Notes: a model not told the origin generated them from the sequence alone. Positions 10,832-23,729 are shown, numbered from the stretch's first letter. The stretch is DNA of 49,861 bases from Betaproteobacteria bacterium (GCA_016868295.1 VGHJ01000019.1:1-49861), one strand, 5' to 3'. Numbers and translations: made by a program.

Positions 10832-11589
10832 GCGAACCGATCCTCCGCACGCACGAGCTGACCAAGCGCTTCGGCGGCCTCGTTGCCGTCGACAAGGTCT
10901 CGCTCGAACTGCACGTCGGCGAGGTGCATGCCGTGATCGGGCCGAACGGCGCAGGCAAGTCGACCCTGACCAATCTCCTTTCCGGCGACCTGCCGCCGAC
11001 CTCGGGCACGGTGCAGTTCGAGAACCGCGACATCGCCGGCCTGCCGTCCGACCGCATCTCGCGCCTCGGCGTCGGCCGCAGCTACCAGAAGACCAACATC
11101 TTCCTGCCGTTCACAGTGTTCGAGAACTGCCGCCTGGCCGCGCAGTCGCGCGCGCCGCGCGCCTGGCGCGTCTGGCGGGGCGCCGGCGTCTTCGGCGACA
11201 CCAACCGCCAGGCCGAGGCGGCGATGGAGGCGGCCGGCCTCGCGCACCGGCGCGAACGCGTCGCCGCCACGCTCTCGCACGGCGAGCAGCGCCAGCTCGA
11301 AATCGCCATGTGCCTGGCCACCCAGCCGCGCCTGCTGCTGCTCGACGAGCCGCTCGCCGGCATGGGACCGCACGAATCACATCGCATGGTGGATCTCATC
11401 AGAAAGCTCAGCGAGGGCCACGCCATCATGCTCATCGAGCACGACATGGACGCCGTCTTCGCCGTGGCGCACAAGCTGACCGTGATGGTGAACGGGGAGG
11501 TCATCGAATCCGGTACGCCGGAAACCGTGCGCGCCAGCCCCGCCGTGCAGCTCGCCTACCTCGGCGGGGAGGACAACCTCCATGGCTGA
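10828..11589 (+). CDS. ABC transporter ATP-binding protein, LivG type
   Basis: The 253-residue ATPase has Walker A GPNGAGKST near residue 38, the signature LSHGEQRQLEIA and Walker B LLLLDEPLAGMG. It starts with GTG at 10828 behind AAGGAG at 10817-10822, overlapping the permease stop. The signature is LSHGEQ rather than LSGGQ, which is usual for LivG. Together with the LivF-type ATPase it powers import. Confidence 0.92.
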   Translation: MSEPILRTHELTKRFGGLVAVDKVSLELHVGEVHAVIGPNGAGKSTLTNLLSGDLPPTSGTVQFENRDIAGLPSDRISRLGVGRSYQKTNIFLPFTVFENCRLAAQSRAPRAWRVWRGAGVFGDTNRQAEAAMEAAGLAHRRERVAATLSHGEQRQLEIAMCLATQPRLLLLDEPLAGMGPHESHRMVDLIRKLSEGHAIMLIEHDMDAVFAVAHKLTVMVNGEVIESGTPETVRASPAVQLAYLGGEDNLHG

Positions 11590-12295
11590 ACTGTTACTGG
11601 AGGCGCAAGGCCTGCACAGCTTCTACGGCGTCAGCCACATCCTGCACGGCGTCGACTTCTCGGTCGCGCGCGGCGAGACCATCGGCCTCATGGGCCGCAA
11701 CGGCATGGGCAAGACCACGCTGATCAAATCCATGCTCGGCCTGGTGCGGCCGAGGCAGGGCTCGGTGCGCGTGCGCGGCCGCGACATGACCCAGACGGCG
11801 CCGCACGCCATCGCCCGCGCCGGCATCGCCTACGTGCCGGAGGGGCGCGGCATCTTCCCCAACCTCTCGGTGCGCGAGAACCTCGTCATGGCGGCGCGCC
11901 CCGGCGTCGACGGCCGCAAGGAGTGGGATTTCAACCGCGTCATGGCCACCTTTCCGCGCCTCGGCGAGCGCATCAACCATGGCGGCGGCCAGCTCTCCGG
12001 CGGCGAGCAGCAAATGCTCACCATCGGCCGCGCGCTGATGACCAATCCAGATCTCCTCATCCTCGACGAAGCCACCGAGGGCCTGGCACCGCTCATCGCC
12101 CGCGAGATCTGGAACATCATCCGCACCATCCGCGCTTCCGGCATCGCCACGGTGATCGTCGACAAGAACTACGGCGCCGTGATGGCGCTCGCCGACCGCA
12201 GCGTGGTGATCCTCAAGGGCCGCGTCGTCTTCGCCGGTTCCTCGAACGAGCTGACGGACAACGAAGAACTGATGCACCGCTTCCTCGGCGTATAA
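11582..12295 (+). CDS. ABC transporter ATP-binding protein, LivF type
   Basis: The 237-residue ATPase shows Walker A GRNGMGKTT, the LivF-typical VPEGRGIFPNLSVRENL, the signature LSGGEQQMLTIGRAL and Walker B LLILDEATEGLAP. Its ATG at 11582 overlaps the end of the preceding ATPase gene by 8 bp. It ends the five-gene importer; a REP-like palindrome follows at 12297-12321 before the hydrolase gene. Confidence 0.92.
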   Translation: MAELLLEAQGLHSFYGVSHILHGVDFSVARGETIGLMGRNGMGKTTLIKSMLGLVRPRQGSVRVRGRDMTQTAPHAIARAGIAYVPEGRGIFPNLSVRENLVMAARPGVDGRKEWDFNRVMATFPRLGERINHGGGQLSGGEQQMLTIGRALMTNPDLLILDEATEGLAPLIAREIWNIIRTIRASGIATVIVDKNYGAVMALADRSVVILKGRVVFAGSSNELTDNEELMHRFLGV

Positions 12296-12296
12296 C

Positions 12297-12321
12297 GCCC
12301 TCTCCCGCCCAGGGAGAGGGC
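12297..12321. repeat. REP-like palindrome after the importer genes
   Basis: GCCCTCTCCC (12297-12306) and GGGAGAGGGC (12312-12321) form a perfect 10-bp inverted repeat with a 5-base loop. It shares its core with the element at 466-488 and is followed by AGGGGTGA, as in widely dispersed proteobacterial palindromes. Confidence 0.6.
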
Positions 12322-12343
12322 AGGGGTGATGGTAAGGAACAAC

Positions 12344-13111
12344 ATGCAGTCAGGATTCATCGAAGCCGCCGGCCACAATCTCGAATACCGCCTCATCCCC
12401 GCCCACCAGGTCAACCGCCCGACGCTGGTGTTCCTCCACGAGGGCCTCGGCTCGGTGGCCATGTGGCGCGACTTTCCAGCCAAGGTGGCGAATGCCACCG
12501 GCTGCCGCACGCTGGTGTACTCGCGACACGGCTATGGCGAGTCCGATCTGCTCGAGGAATCCTTCGATGTGCGCTACATGCACGACGAGGCGCTGGTCGC
12601 GCTGCCGGAGCTGCTCGACACGCTCGGCATCGACAGGCCGGTGCTGGTGGGCCATTCCGACGGCGGCTCCATCGCCCTCATCCACGCCGGCGGGGCGGGG
12701 CGGGAAGTCGCCGGCCTCATCCTCATGGCGCCGCACGTCTTCGTCGAGGACCTGTCGATCGCCAGCATCGCCCAGGCCAAGGTGACCTTCGAGACCACCG
12801 ACCTCGGCCAGAAGCTCGGCAAGTACCACCGCGATCCGGCGAAGACCTTCCGGGGCTGGAACGACATCTGGCTACACCCCGACTTCCGCGCCTGGAACAT
12901 CGAGGAGTATTTGCCGCGCGTGACCTGCCCGGTGCTCGCCATCCAGGGCGAGGACGACGAGTACGGCACGCCGGCGCAGGTCGAGGCCATACGCCGCCAG
13001 GCAGCGGGCGAGGTCGAGGTCCTCATGCTCGCCGACTGCCGCCACTCCCCCGACAAGGACCAGCCCCAGGCCACGCTCGAGGCTATGGCGGGGTTCATCG
13101 GGCGAATCTAA
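12344..13111 (+). CDS. Alpha/beta hydrolase
   Basis: The 255-residue alpha/beta-hydrolase-fold protein has the nucleophile elbow GHSDGGSIA, the oxyanion segment FLHEGLGSVAMW near residue 35, an acid region QGEDDEYG and a C-terminal catalytic His in ADCRHSPDKDQP. AAGGA at 12334-12338 supports ATG 12344. It is the last gene of the benzoate-uptake cluster. A role as thioesterase, enol-lactone hydrolase or ester hydrolase feeding the aromatic pathway is possible, but the sequence does not decide the substrate. Confidence 0.85.
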   Translation: MQSGFIEAAGHNLEYRLIPAHQVNRPTLVFLHEGLGSVAMWRDFPAKVANATGCRTLVYSRHGYGESDLLEESFDVRYMHDEALVALPELLDTLGIDRPVLVGHSDGGSIALIHAGGAGREVAGLILMAPHVFVEDLSIASIAQAKVTFETTDLGQKLGKYHRDPAKTFRGWNDIWLHPDFRAWNIEEYLPRVTCPVLAIQGEDDEYGTPAQVEAIRRQAAGEVEVLMLADCRHSPDKDQPQATLEAMAGFIGRI

Positions 13112-13124
13112 GAGTCAGTCCGTG

Positions 13125-13146
13125 CGGGACGGCGGGCGCCGTCCCG
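13125..13146 (+). terminator. GC-rich hairpin after the hydrolase gene
   Basis: CGGGACGGC (13125-13133), loop GGGC, and GCCGTCCCG (13138-13146) make a perfect 9-bp stem 13 bp after the hydrolase stop. No T-run follows, so it is a weak terminator candidate or a transcript 3'-end stabiliser. Confidence 0.4.
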
Positions 13147-13179
13147 TGGAGGCTGACCTTATCTCGGACCGGATGCGCA

Positions 13180-13389
13180 GTCCGGCCCTAATACTTCGTC
13201 CTCTTCAACGATCTGCTGGAGGGATGGATCGATACGCTGATGCCCGAGGGATTCTCCGGCCTAATCGGGACCAAGAGGCAGGGGCTTCCTACGGTGCGCA
13301 TGGAGGCCGATTTCAAGGCTATCAGCCGCATGGGCGATGACGTCACTCTGTCTCTCGAACTCGTCCACGTGGGCAACAAGTCGATGACG
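13180..13389 (+). pseudogene. Truncated acyl-CoA thioesterase (4HBT/hot-dog fold) fragment
   Basis: Reading from about 13186 the plus strand encodes YFVLFNDLLEGWIDTL followed by MPEGFSGLIGTKRQG, LPTVRMEADFKAISRM and GDDVTLSLELVHVGNKSMTL. This is the interior of a 4-hydroxybenzoyl-CoA-thioesterase-like protein. The upstream part with the catalytic CDPAGIVFYPRY-type region is missing or scrambled (only traces before a TAA), and the C-terminal third is absent. Homology stops at 13389, exactly where the stop codon of the minus-strand dctM gene begins. The gene therefore appears to have been cut by the arrival of the block to the right. Confidence 0.72.
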
Positions 13390-14705
13390 CTAGCCGAACA
13401 TCTTCGGCAGCCTGGTCGCGATGCCAGGCAGCCAGAACACGGCTGCAAGCAAAAGCAGGCTCATGACGACGTAGGGGGCCACAGCCTGGAAGATGTGGGC
13501 CATCGTGACCGCGGGCGGCGCCACACCGCGCATGGTCATCAGCAGCAGGCCATGCGGCGGCAACAGCAGGCCCAGCTGCATGCAAATGAGGAACATCACG
13601 CCGAACCAGATGGGATCTATGCCCAGGCTCTGGACGATGGGCATGAAGACGGGCAGCGTGATCATCATCATGCTGACCTGGTCGACGAAGATGCCCAGGA
13701 AGATCAGCATCAGCATCATTCCCGCCACGATGGCGCTGGTGGACCAGCCCTGGCTGGTGATCAGCTGCACGATACCGTTGCTTGCGCCGGAAAAGGAGAG
13801 GATCTGCGCGAAGGTGGTTGCGCCTAGGATGATGAACAGGATCATTCCCGAGATGCCCGCCGTGCCTTTCAGGGCCTTCGTCACCGCCTCCAACGTCAGG
13901 GCCCGGTAGCAGGCCGCGAGCACGATGGTCGCGAATGCGCCCAACGCCGCGCACTCCGTCGGCGTGGCCCAGCCCATCGCCAGCGCGCCCACCACGATGC
14001 CGAAGATCGACAGCGTCGGCAGGACATACGCGAAGAACGGCTTCCACCGTTGCCAACCCGTGTGAAGCTCCTGGTCGTCGTGCGCCGGCGCAAGCGCGGG
14101 CGTGATGCGCACGCGCAGGATGATCCACAGGACGAACGCGACCGACAGGATCAGGCCCGGCAGCACGCCGCCAATCAGGAGCTTGGAAATCGAGATCCCC
14201 GACAGGGAACCCAGCAGCACGGTGAGCGCCGAGGGGGGGATGAGCATGTCGACCGCGCCGATGGCCATGATCGGCCCCGTCGCAAGGGTCGGGTGGTAGC
14301 CCTTGGACAGCATGACCGGCAGCAACAGCGAGCCGAGCATGGCCGTTGTCGCAATGGTGGAGCCCGAGATGGCGGAAAAGACCGTTCCGGCGACAACCGC
14401 AACCACGGCCAGCCGGCCGGGCACGCGCCGGATGAGCCGTTCGATCCCCTCGATCACCTTCAGGGCCAGACCCGTATGGAACAGGATTTCCCCCATCAGC
14501 ACAAACAGCGGGATGGGCGTCAGCGAGAACGCCGTCACCGAGCTGACGCTGCTGCGCGCCAGTTGGGCCAACCCCGCCTCGCCGCCCATGTAGATCCAGG
14601 CGCCGACGATGTTCACGGTAATAAATGTCAGCGCCACCGGCATGCCGATGAACAGAAGCACGGTGGAGCCGCCAAGCATCAACCAGGCGGCGATGGCCCA
14701 GGTGC

Positions 14706-14709
<4 letters not shown>
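13390..14709 (-). CDS. dctM: TRAP transporter large permease, DctM type
   Basis: The 439-residue protein has about twelve hydrophobic segments with family segments GMPVALTFI, PLFVLMGEILFHTGLA, SGSTIATTAMLGSLLLPVMLSKGY and PPSALTVLLGS. It is the sodium-coupled membrane channel of a tripartite ATP-independent periplasmic transporter. Its ATG overlaps the dctQ stop (14706-14709). It is the last gene of the leftward unit iorA-iorB-dctP-dctQ-dctM. Its stop codon lies at the junction with the truncated thioesterase gene. Confidence 0.93.
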
Positions 14710-17713
<3,004 letters not shown>

Positions 17714-17717
<4 letters not shown>

Positions 17718-19888
17718 GCTGCAAGCCCGGCGAGCCGGCGTTCGATGCGCGTCTGGAGCCAGCCGATGACGGTGCTCCTGGCGTGGCGCAGCCAACGGTC
17801 CCACCAGGTCGGGTTGTTGATGATTTCCGCCCTGTAGAAGGACGGACACAGAACCGCCGCATGCGCCGCTTCCCCGCACAGGCCGCAGCCGACGCAGCTG
17901 TCGATCACCACCGTTACCGGGTCGCTGCGCAACGGGTCCGGGTTGGGCCTGATGGTCAGCGAAGGGCAGCCAGACAGCCGGATGCAGGAGTGGTCGCCGG
18001 TGCAGGTGTCCGGGTCGACGCCGAACCGCTCGCGGACGACACGCCGGCCGTCGCTGATCGCCTTCCTGAGCACAGGCTTGACGCGGCGCTGCTTGTTCAA
18101 CATGCATTCCGAGGAGGCGACAACGACTTTGGGCCCTTTCTCGGAGGTGGTCAGCGCCGAGCGCAGCGCATCACGCATGCGTTCCAGGCTGTAGGTGTGG
18201 TCGACGGTCCGGACCCACTCCACCCCGACACCGCGCACCGCTTTCTCGATGGGATGGTTGGTCGCCCGGATGGGATTGCTCGCCTTGGACGACAGGATGT
18301 CCTGGCCGCCGGTGGCGGCCGAATAGCCGTTATCGACCACAACCAGCACATTGTCCGTCTGGTTGAAGACGGCGTTGCCGACACCGCTGGTCAGGCCGTT
18401 GTGCCAGAAGCCGCCGTCGCCCATGATGGACAGCGTTCGTTTGCTTGTCTCTGGGGTGTTGAACGCCGCGGCGCCCGCCCACCCCAGGCCGTAGCCCATG
18501 GTCGTCGCGCCGATATTGAAGGGCGGCAGGATCGAGAACAGGTGGCAGCCGATGTCGCAGCTCACGTGGTGCGAGCCGAGCTCGCGTTCGACGAGCTTGA
18601 TCGCCGTGAAAATCGGCCGCTCAGGGCAGCCCGTGCAAAACGACGGGGGCCGGCCATGCACCTGCGCTGCGGCTTCGCGGATCGCCACGGCGGTTTCCCT
18701 GTCGCCCTCGGCAACCGCAGGGGCCAAGACGGCCGGCGGCGCATGCCGCTCGAGGAGCGCCGGGCTCTGGCTGTCGATGTAGGCGCGGACACCCTTGAGC
18801 AGTACGCTCCCGGTGTATTCCCCGGCCATGTGCAGAAAGTCCTTTCCGTGGACACGGGTCTGGACGTCGCCCCGGCGCAGGATGGCATGGACCGCCTGCT
18901 CGATGTAGTCGGGCTGCCCTTCCTCCACGATGAGGATGGAGCGCTTCCCAGCGCAGAACTGCGCAAACTCCGCATCCACCAGCGGATATGTCACATTCAG
19001 CACATAGAGGGGAATCCGGGTGTTGCCGAACGGGTCAGCCAGGCCCAGAAGCTCCAAGGCGCGGATCACACCGTTGTAGAGCCCACCTTGCAGGACGATG
19101 CCGACGTCCTGCGCCCCCTCTGAGAAGAATTCGTTGAGGCCGCGCTCCTGGATGAAATTGACGGCAGCTGGCCAGCGGCGCTCGATCTTCTCCTTCTCAT
19201 GAAGGTAGGTCGAAGGCGGCAAGACGATTCGATCGACTTCGCGGCGGGGCCGTTCAATCGCGTCCTTCAGTGTGTACGCAGGCCGGACGTTGTCCTTCGA
19301 GGTGAAGCTTCCATAGACGTGACAGGCGCGAATGCGCAGTTCAAGCATCACCGGCGTGGAGCTCGCCTCCGAAAGCTCGAAGCCGTTTTCCACTGCTCGC
19401 ACGATACTGGGAAGGTTCGGGCGCGGGTCCAGCAGCCAAACCTGGGACTTCATCGCAAAAGCATGCGAGCGCTCCTGCATGATGCTCGAGCCCTCGCCAT
19501 AGTCCTCGCCGACGATGATCAGAGCGCCCCCGACTACTCCGCCCGAAGCGAGGTTGGCGATAGCATCCGACGCGACATTCGTTCCCACAGTGGATTTGAA
19601 GGTCACCGCACCTCTCAGCGGGTAGTTGACCGAAGCGGCCAGGGTCGCCGCCGCCGTGGCTTCCGAGGCGCTGTGCTCGAAGCGCACCCCCAGCTCGCGC
19701 ATGATGTCGTTGGCGTCCGCCAGCACGTCCATCAAGTGGGAGATTGGCGCGCCCTGGTACCCTGCGACATAGGCCACGCCCGACTGCAGCAGCGCCTTCG
19801 TGACAGCCAGGATGCCTTCGCCATGAAAATGCTCTCCCGCGCCCAGGCGCAGCTTTTCCACTTCCGCGGTGAATGAACATTCTGCCAT
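17714..19888 (-). CDS. iorA: Indolepyruvate ferredoxin oxidoreductase alpha subunit
   Basis: The 724-residue protein has an N-terminal pyrimidine/TPP-binding half with EGILAVTKALLQSGVAYVAGYQGAPISHL. A TPP-binding segment lies in the C-terminal half: SCDIGCHLF, GYGLGWAGAAA and IMGDGGFWHNGLTSGVGNAVF, the GDG...N diphosphate motif. A cysteine-rich tail (CTGDHSCIRLSGCPSL and CVGCGLC) binds iron-sulfur clusters. AAAGGTG precedes ATG 19888. It heads a five-gene unit with iorB and a TRAP transporter and is divergent from a LysR gene. The likely reaction is arylpyruvate + CoA to arylacetyl-CoA + CO2 with reduction of ferredoxin. Confidence 0.93.
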
Positions 19889-19958
19889 CGTGCACCTTTT
19901 TCGGCGAATCTAACCGTGCCTCCGACATTTGGCGAATGGGTTGTAAGGATGATATATA

Positions 19959-19971
19959 TTGACGCCATCAA
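19959..19971. promoter_or_regulatory. LysR-type binding palindrome between iorA and lysR
   Basis: TTGACGCCATCAA has the T-N11-A form with TTGA/TCAA arms, the standard LysR recognition core. It lies in the 101-bp divergent gap between iorA and the LysR gene, beside the AT-rich run GATATATATT. It is the natural site for autoregulation and activation of the ior-TRAP unit. Confidence 0.55.
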
Positions 19972-19989
19972 TGTTCAAAGCCTGCAGCC

Positions 19990-20925
19990 ATGAACTTCCG
20001 CCAACTGGATCTGAACCTTCTCAGGGTCCTCGCCGCCATACACCGAACCGGGTCCGTCACCAAGGCCGGCGACGCGCTCTCGCTGTCACAGTCCGCTACC
20101 AGCAACGCGCTCGCGCGTTTGCGCGAGTTCTTTGGCGACGACCTGTTCGTCCGCTCGCGCTCGGGCCTGCAGCGCACGCAGGCCTGCGAGCAGCTCGCCC
20201 CGGCCGTCAGTGCGCACCTGCTATCCCTTGAGGCGCTTCTGACGGGCATCGAGACCTTCGTGCCGGAGCGCAGCGACACCACTTGGCGGCTGTCCTTGTC
20301 GGACCTGGGCGAGATGCTGTGCCTTCCTGCTCTGGCGTCATCACTGCGTCGGCAGGCGCCCCACACGCGCATTTCGAACATCTCGGTCGCGGCGTCGGCC
20401 GTCGCGACCTCGCTGGAGGCGCGGGAGATCGACTGCGCCGTGGGTATCTTGGACCCCAAGCACAGGGGCATCCATGCCGAGCTCTTGTTCCGCGAACAGT
20501 ACGTCGCCATCACCGCACCCAGCCGGAAGCCCGGCAAGGGACGGGCGGGAAAGTCGCTGTCCCGCGCGCAGCTGGCCACGTCATCGCTGGTCGTTGCGTC
20601 ACCTATGGCCACCTTCCACAGCAGCGTCGAAGAGATGCTACAAAGCCAGCAGCTCGCGGACCGAATCATGCTGCGCGCCCGCCATTTCGGTGCGCTGCCG
20701 GACCTGGTCAAGAGCTCCGACCTGCTTGCCATCGTCCCGGCTACGTACGCGGCCAGCTGTGAAGGGGTTGTCGTCTGGAAGCTTCCTTTCGCCCTGCACT
20801 ACGACGTCCGGCTCGTCTGGCACAGCAGCACGGACCGCGACCCCGCTCAGCAATGGCTGCGCGCACTGCTCCGCGAGCTGTTCTGGCGTCCGGTGCACTC
20901 CGTAAGACGCGGCAGTGCCAGTTGA
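19990..20925 (+). CDS. LysR-family transcriptional regulator
   Basis: The 311-residue protein has an N-terminal winged helix-turn-helix (MNFRQLDLNLLRVLAAIHRTGSVTKAGDAL, then LSQSATSNALARLREFFGDDLFVR) and a C-terminal effector-binding domain. It begins like NahR/PcpR/LinR members. It diverges from iorA across 101 bp containing a T-N11-A palindrome, so it most likely activates the ior-dct operon in response to an aromatic acid. Effector unknown. Confidence 0.92.
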   Translation: MNFRQLDLNLLRVLAAIHRTGSVTKAGDALSLSQSATSNALARLREFFGDDLFVRSRSGLQRTQACEQLAPAVSAHLLSLEALLTGIETFVPERSDTTWRLSLSDLGEMLCLPALASSLRRQAPHTRISNISVAASAVATSLEAREIDCAVGILDPKHRGIHAELLFREQYVAITAPSRKPGKGRAGKSLSRAQLATSSLVVASPMATFHSSVEEMLQSQQLADRIMLRARHFGALPDLVKSSDLLAIVPATYAASCEGVVVWKLPFALHYDVRLVWHSSTDRDPAQQWLRALLRELFWRPVHSVRRGSAS

Positions 20926-21028
20926 GTCCTAAGTTCCGCCATTCAGGCGGACGCAAAGGTGATCACGGCTTATTTCCGGCGGTCAGAGCGAGCATGAGAT
21001 TGAGCGGCAGTCTTGCGGGGTCTTACGT

Positions 21029-21062
21029 CCAGTCAGAGACTGGTTTTGCCAGTGTTACTGGC
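21029..21062. other. Two short inverted repeats at the lysR/tRNA-Ser junction
   Basis: CCAGTC-AGA-GACTGG followed by TTTT (21029-21047) is a weak intrinsic terminator candidate for the rightward LysR gene. GCCAGT-GTT-ACTGGC (21048-21062) overlaps the encoded CCA end of the tRNA on the opposite strand. Together they mark the right border of the ior/TRAP block. Confidence 0.35.
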
Positions 21063-21148
21063 GGAGAGAGAGGGATTCGAACCCTCGATACGTTTTACCG
21101 TATACACACTTTCCAGGCGTGCGCCTTCGACCACTCGGCCATCTCTCC
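21059..21148 (-). tRNA. tRNA-Ser (anticodon GGA)
   Basis: On the minus strand a 90-nt tRNA runs from GGAGAGATGGCCGAG to CTCTCTCCGCCA. The acceptor stem GGAGAGA/TCTCTCC, the D-arm GCCGAGTGGTCGAAGGC, the anticodon loop CTGGAAA (GGA), a long class II variable arm (about 18 nt) and the T-loop GGTTCGAATCC are all visible, and CCA is encoded. The long variable arm and anticodon identify serine, reading UCC/UCU. Its 3' end faces the ior/TRAP block, the usual orientation for tRNA-linked insertions. Confidence 0.96.
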
Positions 21149-21379
21149 GGAAGGCGCGCATTCTAGCAGAAAGGGTCGCTTGGTGCGATGCAGCATGACC
21201 GCCTCGGGCGGCCTGGCACCCTCGGCCGAGGAAAAGCTTCCCCCTTCATTCGATTTCGCCTATAGTTCCATCGAGCGCATATATATGTAGCCAAGAACAC
21301 ACTGTGTGCTTTGCGGCCGGGTTCTGCCGGCACGTCGCAGCGTCGAAACCGCAAAAACCCAAGAACCGAAGGAGGCGTC
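21149..21379 (+). promoter_or_regulatory. Upstream region of the aor operon
   Basis: This 231-bp gap has no gene. It contains an AT-rich palindrome CATATATATG near 21280 and an inverted repeat CACACTGTGTG near 21298-21308 that could be an operator. A strong Shine-Dalgarno GAAGGAGG just precedes aorA. TATAGT near 21260 is a possible -10, without a convincing -35. Confidence 0.35.
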
Positions 21380-21853
21380 ATGCAGAAGTCGTTGCACATC
21401 GATCCCAACAAGTGCACCGGCTGTCTCCAATGCGAGATGGCTTGTTCCTACGAGAATTACGGTGCCTTCAACATCTCCAAGTCGCGCATCAAGGTCTTCA
21501 ACTTCGAGGCGGCCGGTCGCAAGGTGCCCTACACCTGCACCCAGTGCGCGGAAGCCTGGTGCCTGCATGCCTGCCCCGTCGATGCGATTCGCGTGGACGC
21601 CGCCACCGGCGCCAAGGTGGTGCACGAGAGCACCTGCGTCGGCTGCAAGGTGTGCACCATTGCCTGCCCCTTCGGCACGGTGAACTACGTCGCCGATACC
21701 GGCAAGGTGCAGAAATGCGACCTCTGCGGCGGCCAGCCGGCTTGCGCCGAGGCTTGCCCGACGGGGGCCATCACCTTCGTCGAATCCGACTGGACCGGCC
21801 TCGGCAAGATGCGCCAGTGGGCCGAGAAGACCGACACGCAACCGCGCGCCTGA
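21380..21853 (+). CDS. aorA: Aldehyde oxidoreductase small subunit AorA (four [4Fe-4S] ferredoxin)
   Basis: The 157-residue polyferredoxin has four cysteine groups: CTGCLQCEMAC, CTQC/CLHACP, CVGCKVCTIACP and CDLC/CAEACP. Together they suffice for four [4Fe-4S] clusters. In Aromatoleum aromaticum AorA subunits stack with AorB to form an electron-conducting filament that passes electrons to AorC. ATG 21380 follows GAAGGAGG. It is 13 bp upstream of aorB. Confidence 0.92.
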   Translation: MQKSLHIDPNKCTGCLQCEMACSYENYGAFNISKSRIKVFNFEAAGRKVPYTCTQCAEAWCLHACPVDAIRVDAATGAKVVHESTCVGCKVCTIACPFGTVNYVADTGKVQKCDLCGGQPACAEACPTGAITFVESDWTGLGKMRQWAEKTDTQPRA

Positions 21854-21866
21854 AAGGAGACCGAAC

Positions 21867-23714
21867 ATGGCATGGGCCAAGAAAATCCTCCGCGTTAACC
21901 TCACCAAGGGCACCTGCGCATCCGAGCCGCTCAACATGGAGTGGGCGCAACAGTATCTGGGCCAGCGCGGCCTGGCGACCAAGTACCTTGTTTCCGAAAT
22001 CGATCCCAAGGTCGATCCGCTGTCGCCGGACAACAAGCTGATCATGACCACCGGGCCGCTCACCGGCACCATGGCCTCCACCGGCGGGCGCTATTCGGTG
22101 GTGACCAAGGGACCGCTCACCGGCGCCATCGCCTGCTCGAACTCGGGCGGCTACTTCGGCGCCGAACTGAAGCAGGCCGGCTGGGACATGATCATCTTCG
22201 AGGGCAAGTCGCCGAAGCCGGTCTATCTCTGGCTGGAGAACGACAAGGCCGAACTGCGCGACGCCTCGCACCTTTGGGGCACCACCACCTGGCACACCGA
22301 GGAGACGATCAAGGCGGCGCACCAGGACCCTCAGGTCCGCATCGCCTCGATCGGCCGCGCCGGCGAGAACGGCGTGCTCTACGCCTGCGTCGTGAATGAT
22401 TTGCACCGTGCCGCCGGGCGTTCCGGCGTCGGTGCGGTGATGGGCTCGAAGAACCTCAAGGCGGTGGCCGTGCGCGGCACGGTGGGCGTCACCGGCATCA
22501 AGGATTTCAAGGGTTTCCTCAAGGCGGCGGCGGCGGCGAAGAAAGTGCTCGCCGACAACGCCGTCACAGGCCAGGGCCTGCCCAAGTTCGGCACCCAGGT
22601 GCTGATGAACGTCATCAACGAGGTCGGCGCGCTGCCGACGCGCAACGCCAACGACGTGCAGTTCGAGGGTGCGCGCAACATCTCCGCCGAGGCCATGCAC
22701 GAGAAGCGGCCCAGCGACGGCAAGTCGAACCTGGTGACCAACGCCGCCTGCTTCGGCTGCACCATCGCATGCGGCCGCGTGTCGCAGGTGGACAAGAACC
22801 ACTGGAGCGTGGTGAACAGCCCGAAGTACTGGGGCGCCACCGGCGGTCTCGAGTACGAGAACGCCTGGTCGCTCGGCGCCGCCAACGGCGTGGACGACCT
22901 CGACGCGCTGACCGTGGCCAACATGATCTGCAACGAGGACGGCATGGACCCGATCTCCTTCGGCGCCACCGTCGGCGCCGTCATGGAGCTCTACCAGATG
23001 GGCGTGCTGAAGAAAGAGCAGATCGGCATCGAATCGCCGTTCGGATCCGCCCAGGCGCTGATCGAGATGGCGCACATGACGGCGGAAGGACGCGGCTTCG
23101 GCAAGGAGATCGCGCTCGGTTCGGCGCGGCTGACCAAGAAGCACGGCCATCCCGACCTCTCCATGTCGGTGAAGGGCCAGGAGTTTCCCGCCTATGATCC
23201 GCGCGGCATCCAGGGCATGGGCCTCACCTACGCCACTTCCAACCGCGGCGCCTGCCACCTGCGCAGCTACACCGTCGCCTCGGAGATCCTCGGCGTGCCG
23301 GTGAAGACCGATCCGCTCGTCACGGACGGCAAGGCCGATCTGGTGAAGGCCTTCCAGGACGCCACCGCCGCCTTCGACTCCTCCGGCACCTGCATTTTCA
23401 CGACCTTCGCCTGGACCCTGGCGGATCTGGCGCCGCAGATCGATGCCGCCTGCGAGGGCGGCTGGACGCTGGAGCGCCTCGCCGAGGTGGGCGAGCGCAT
23501 CTGGAACATGGAGCGCCAGTTCAACCTGGCCGCCGGGCTGACGGCGAAGGACGATGATCTGCCCAAGCGACTGAAGACCGAACCGGCGAAGAGCGGCCCG
23601 GCCAAGGGCCTCGTCTCCGGCATCGACAAGATGAAGCCGGAGTACTACAAGTCGCGCGGCTGGGACGCCAACGGCGTGCCGACCAAGGACACGCTGTCGC
23701 GCCTGGGGCTTTAA
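21867..23714 (+). CDS. aorB: Tungsten aldehyde oxidoreductase catalytic subunit AorB
   Basis: The 615-residue protein is a member of the aldehyde ferredoxin oxidoreductase family. N-terminal MAWAKKILRVNLTKG and TTGPLTGTMASTGGRYSVVTKGPLTGAIACSNSGG are the AOR_N signature. GRAGENGVLYACVVNDLHRAAGRSGVGAVMGSKNLKAV binds the bis-pterin. CFGCTIAC near residues 294-301 and a later Cys in SSGTCIFTTF ligate the [4Fe-4S] cluster. It oxidises aromatic and aliphatic aldehydes (for example phenylacetaldehyde or benzaldehyde) to acids, or runs in reverse at low potential. A terminator-like hairpin separates it from aorC. Confidence 0.94.
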   Translation: MAWAKKILRVNLTKGTCASEPLNMEWAQQYLGQRGLATKYLVSEIDPKVDPLSPDNKLIMTTGPLTGTMASTGGRYSVVTKGPLTGAIACSNSGGYFGAELKQAGWDMIIFEGKSPKPVYLWLENDKAELRDASHLWGTTTWHTEETIKAAHQDPQVRIASIGRAGENGVLYACVVNDLHRAAGRSGVGAVMGSKNLKAVAVRGTVGVTGIKDFKGFLKAAAAAKKVLADNAVTGQGLPKFGTQVLMNVINEVGALPTRNANDVQFEGARNISAEAMHEKRPSDGKSNLVTNAACFGCTIACGRVSQVDKNHWSVVNSPKYWGATGGLEYENAWSLGAANGVDDLDALTVANMICNEDGMDPISFGATVGAVMELYQMGVLKKEQIGIESPFGSAQALIEMAHMTAEGRGFGKEIALGSARLTKKHGHPDLSMSVKGQEFPAYDPRGIQGMGLTYATSNRGACHLRSYTVASEILGVPVKTDPLVTDGKADLVKAFQDATAAFDSSGTCIFTTFAWTLADLAPQIDAACEGGWTLERLAEVGERIWNMERQFNLAAGLTAKDDDLPKRLKTEPAKSGPAKGLVSGIDKMKPEYYKSRGWDANGVPTKDTLSRLGL

Positions 23715-23729
23715 TCCGACAACCCACCT

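Noticed and set aside
13240..13827. Rightward frame joining the thioesterase fragment to sequence antisense to dctM
   Set aside because: Only the first third is thioesterase-like. The remainder is the reverse of dctM, so it is a junction artefact and not a gene.
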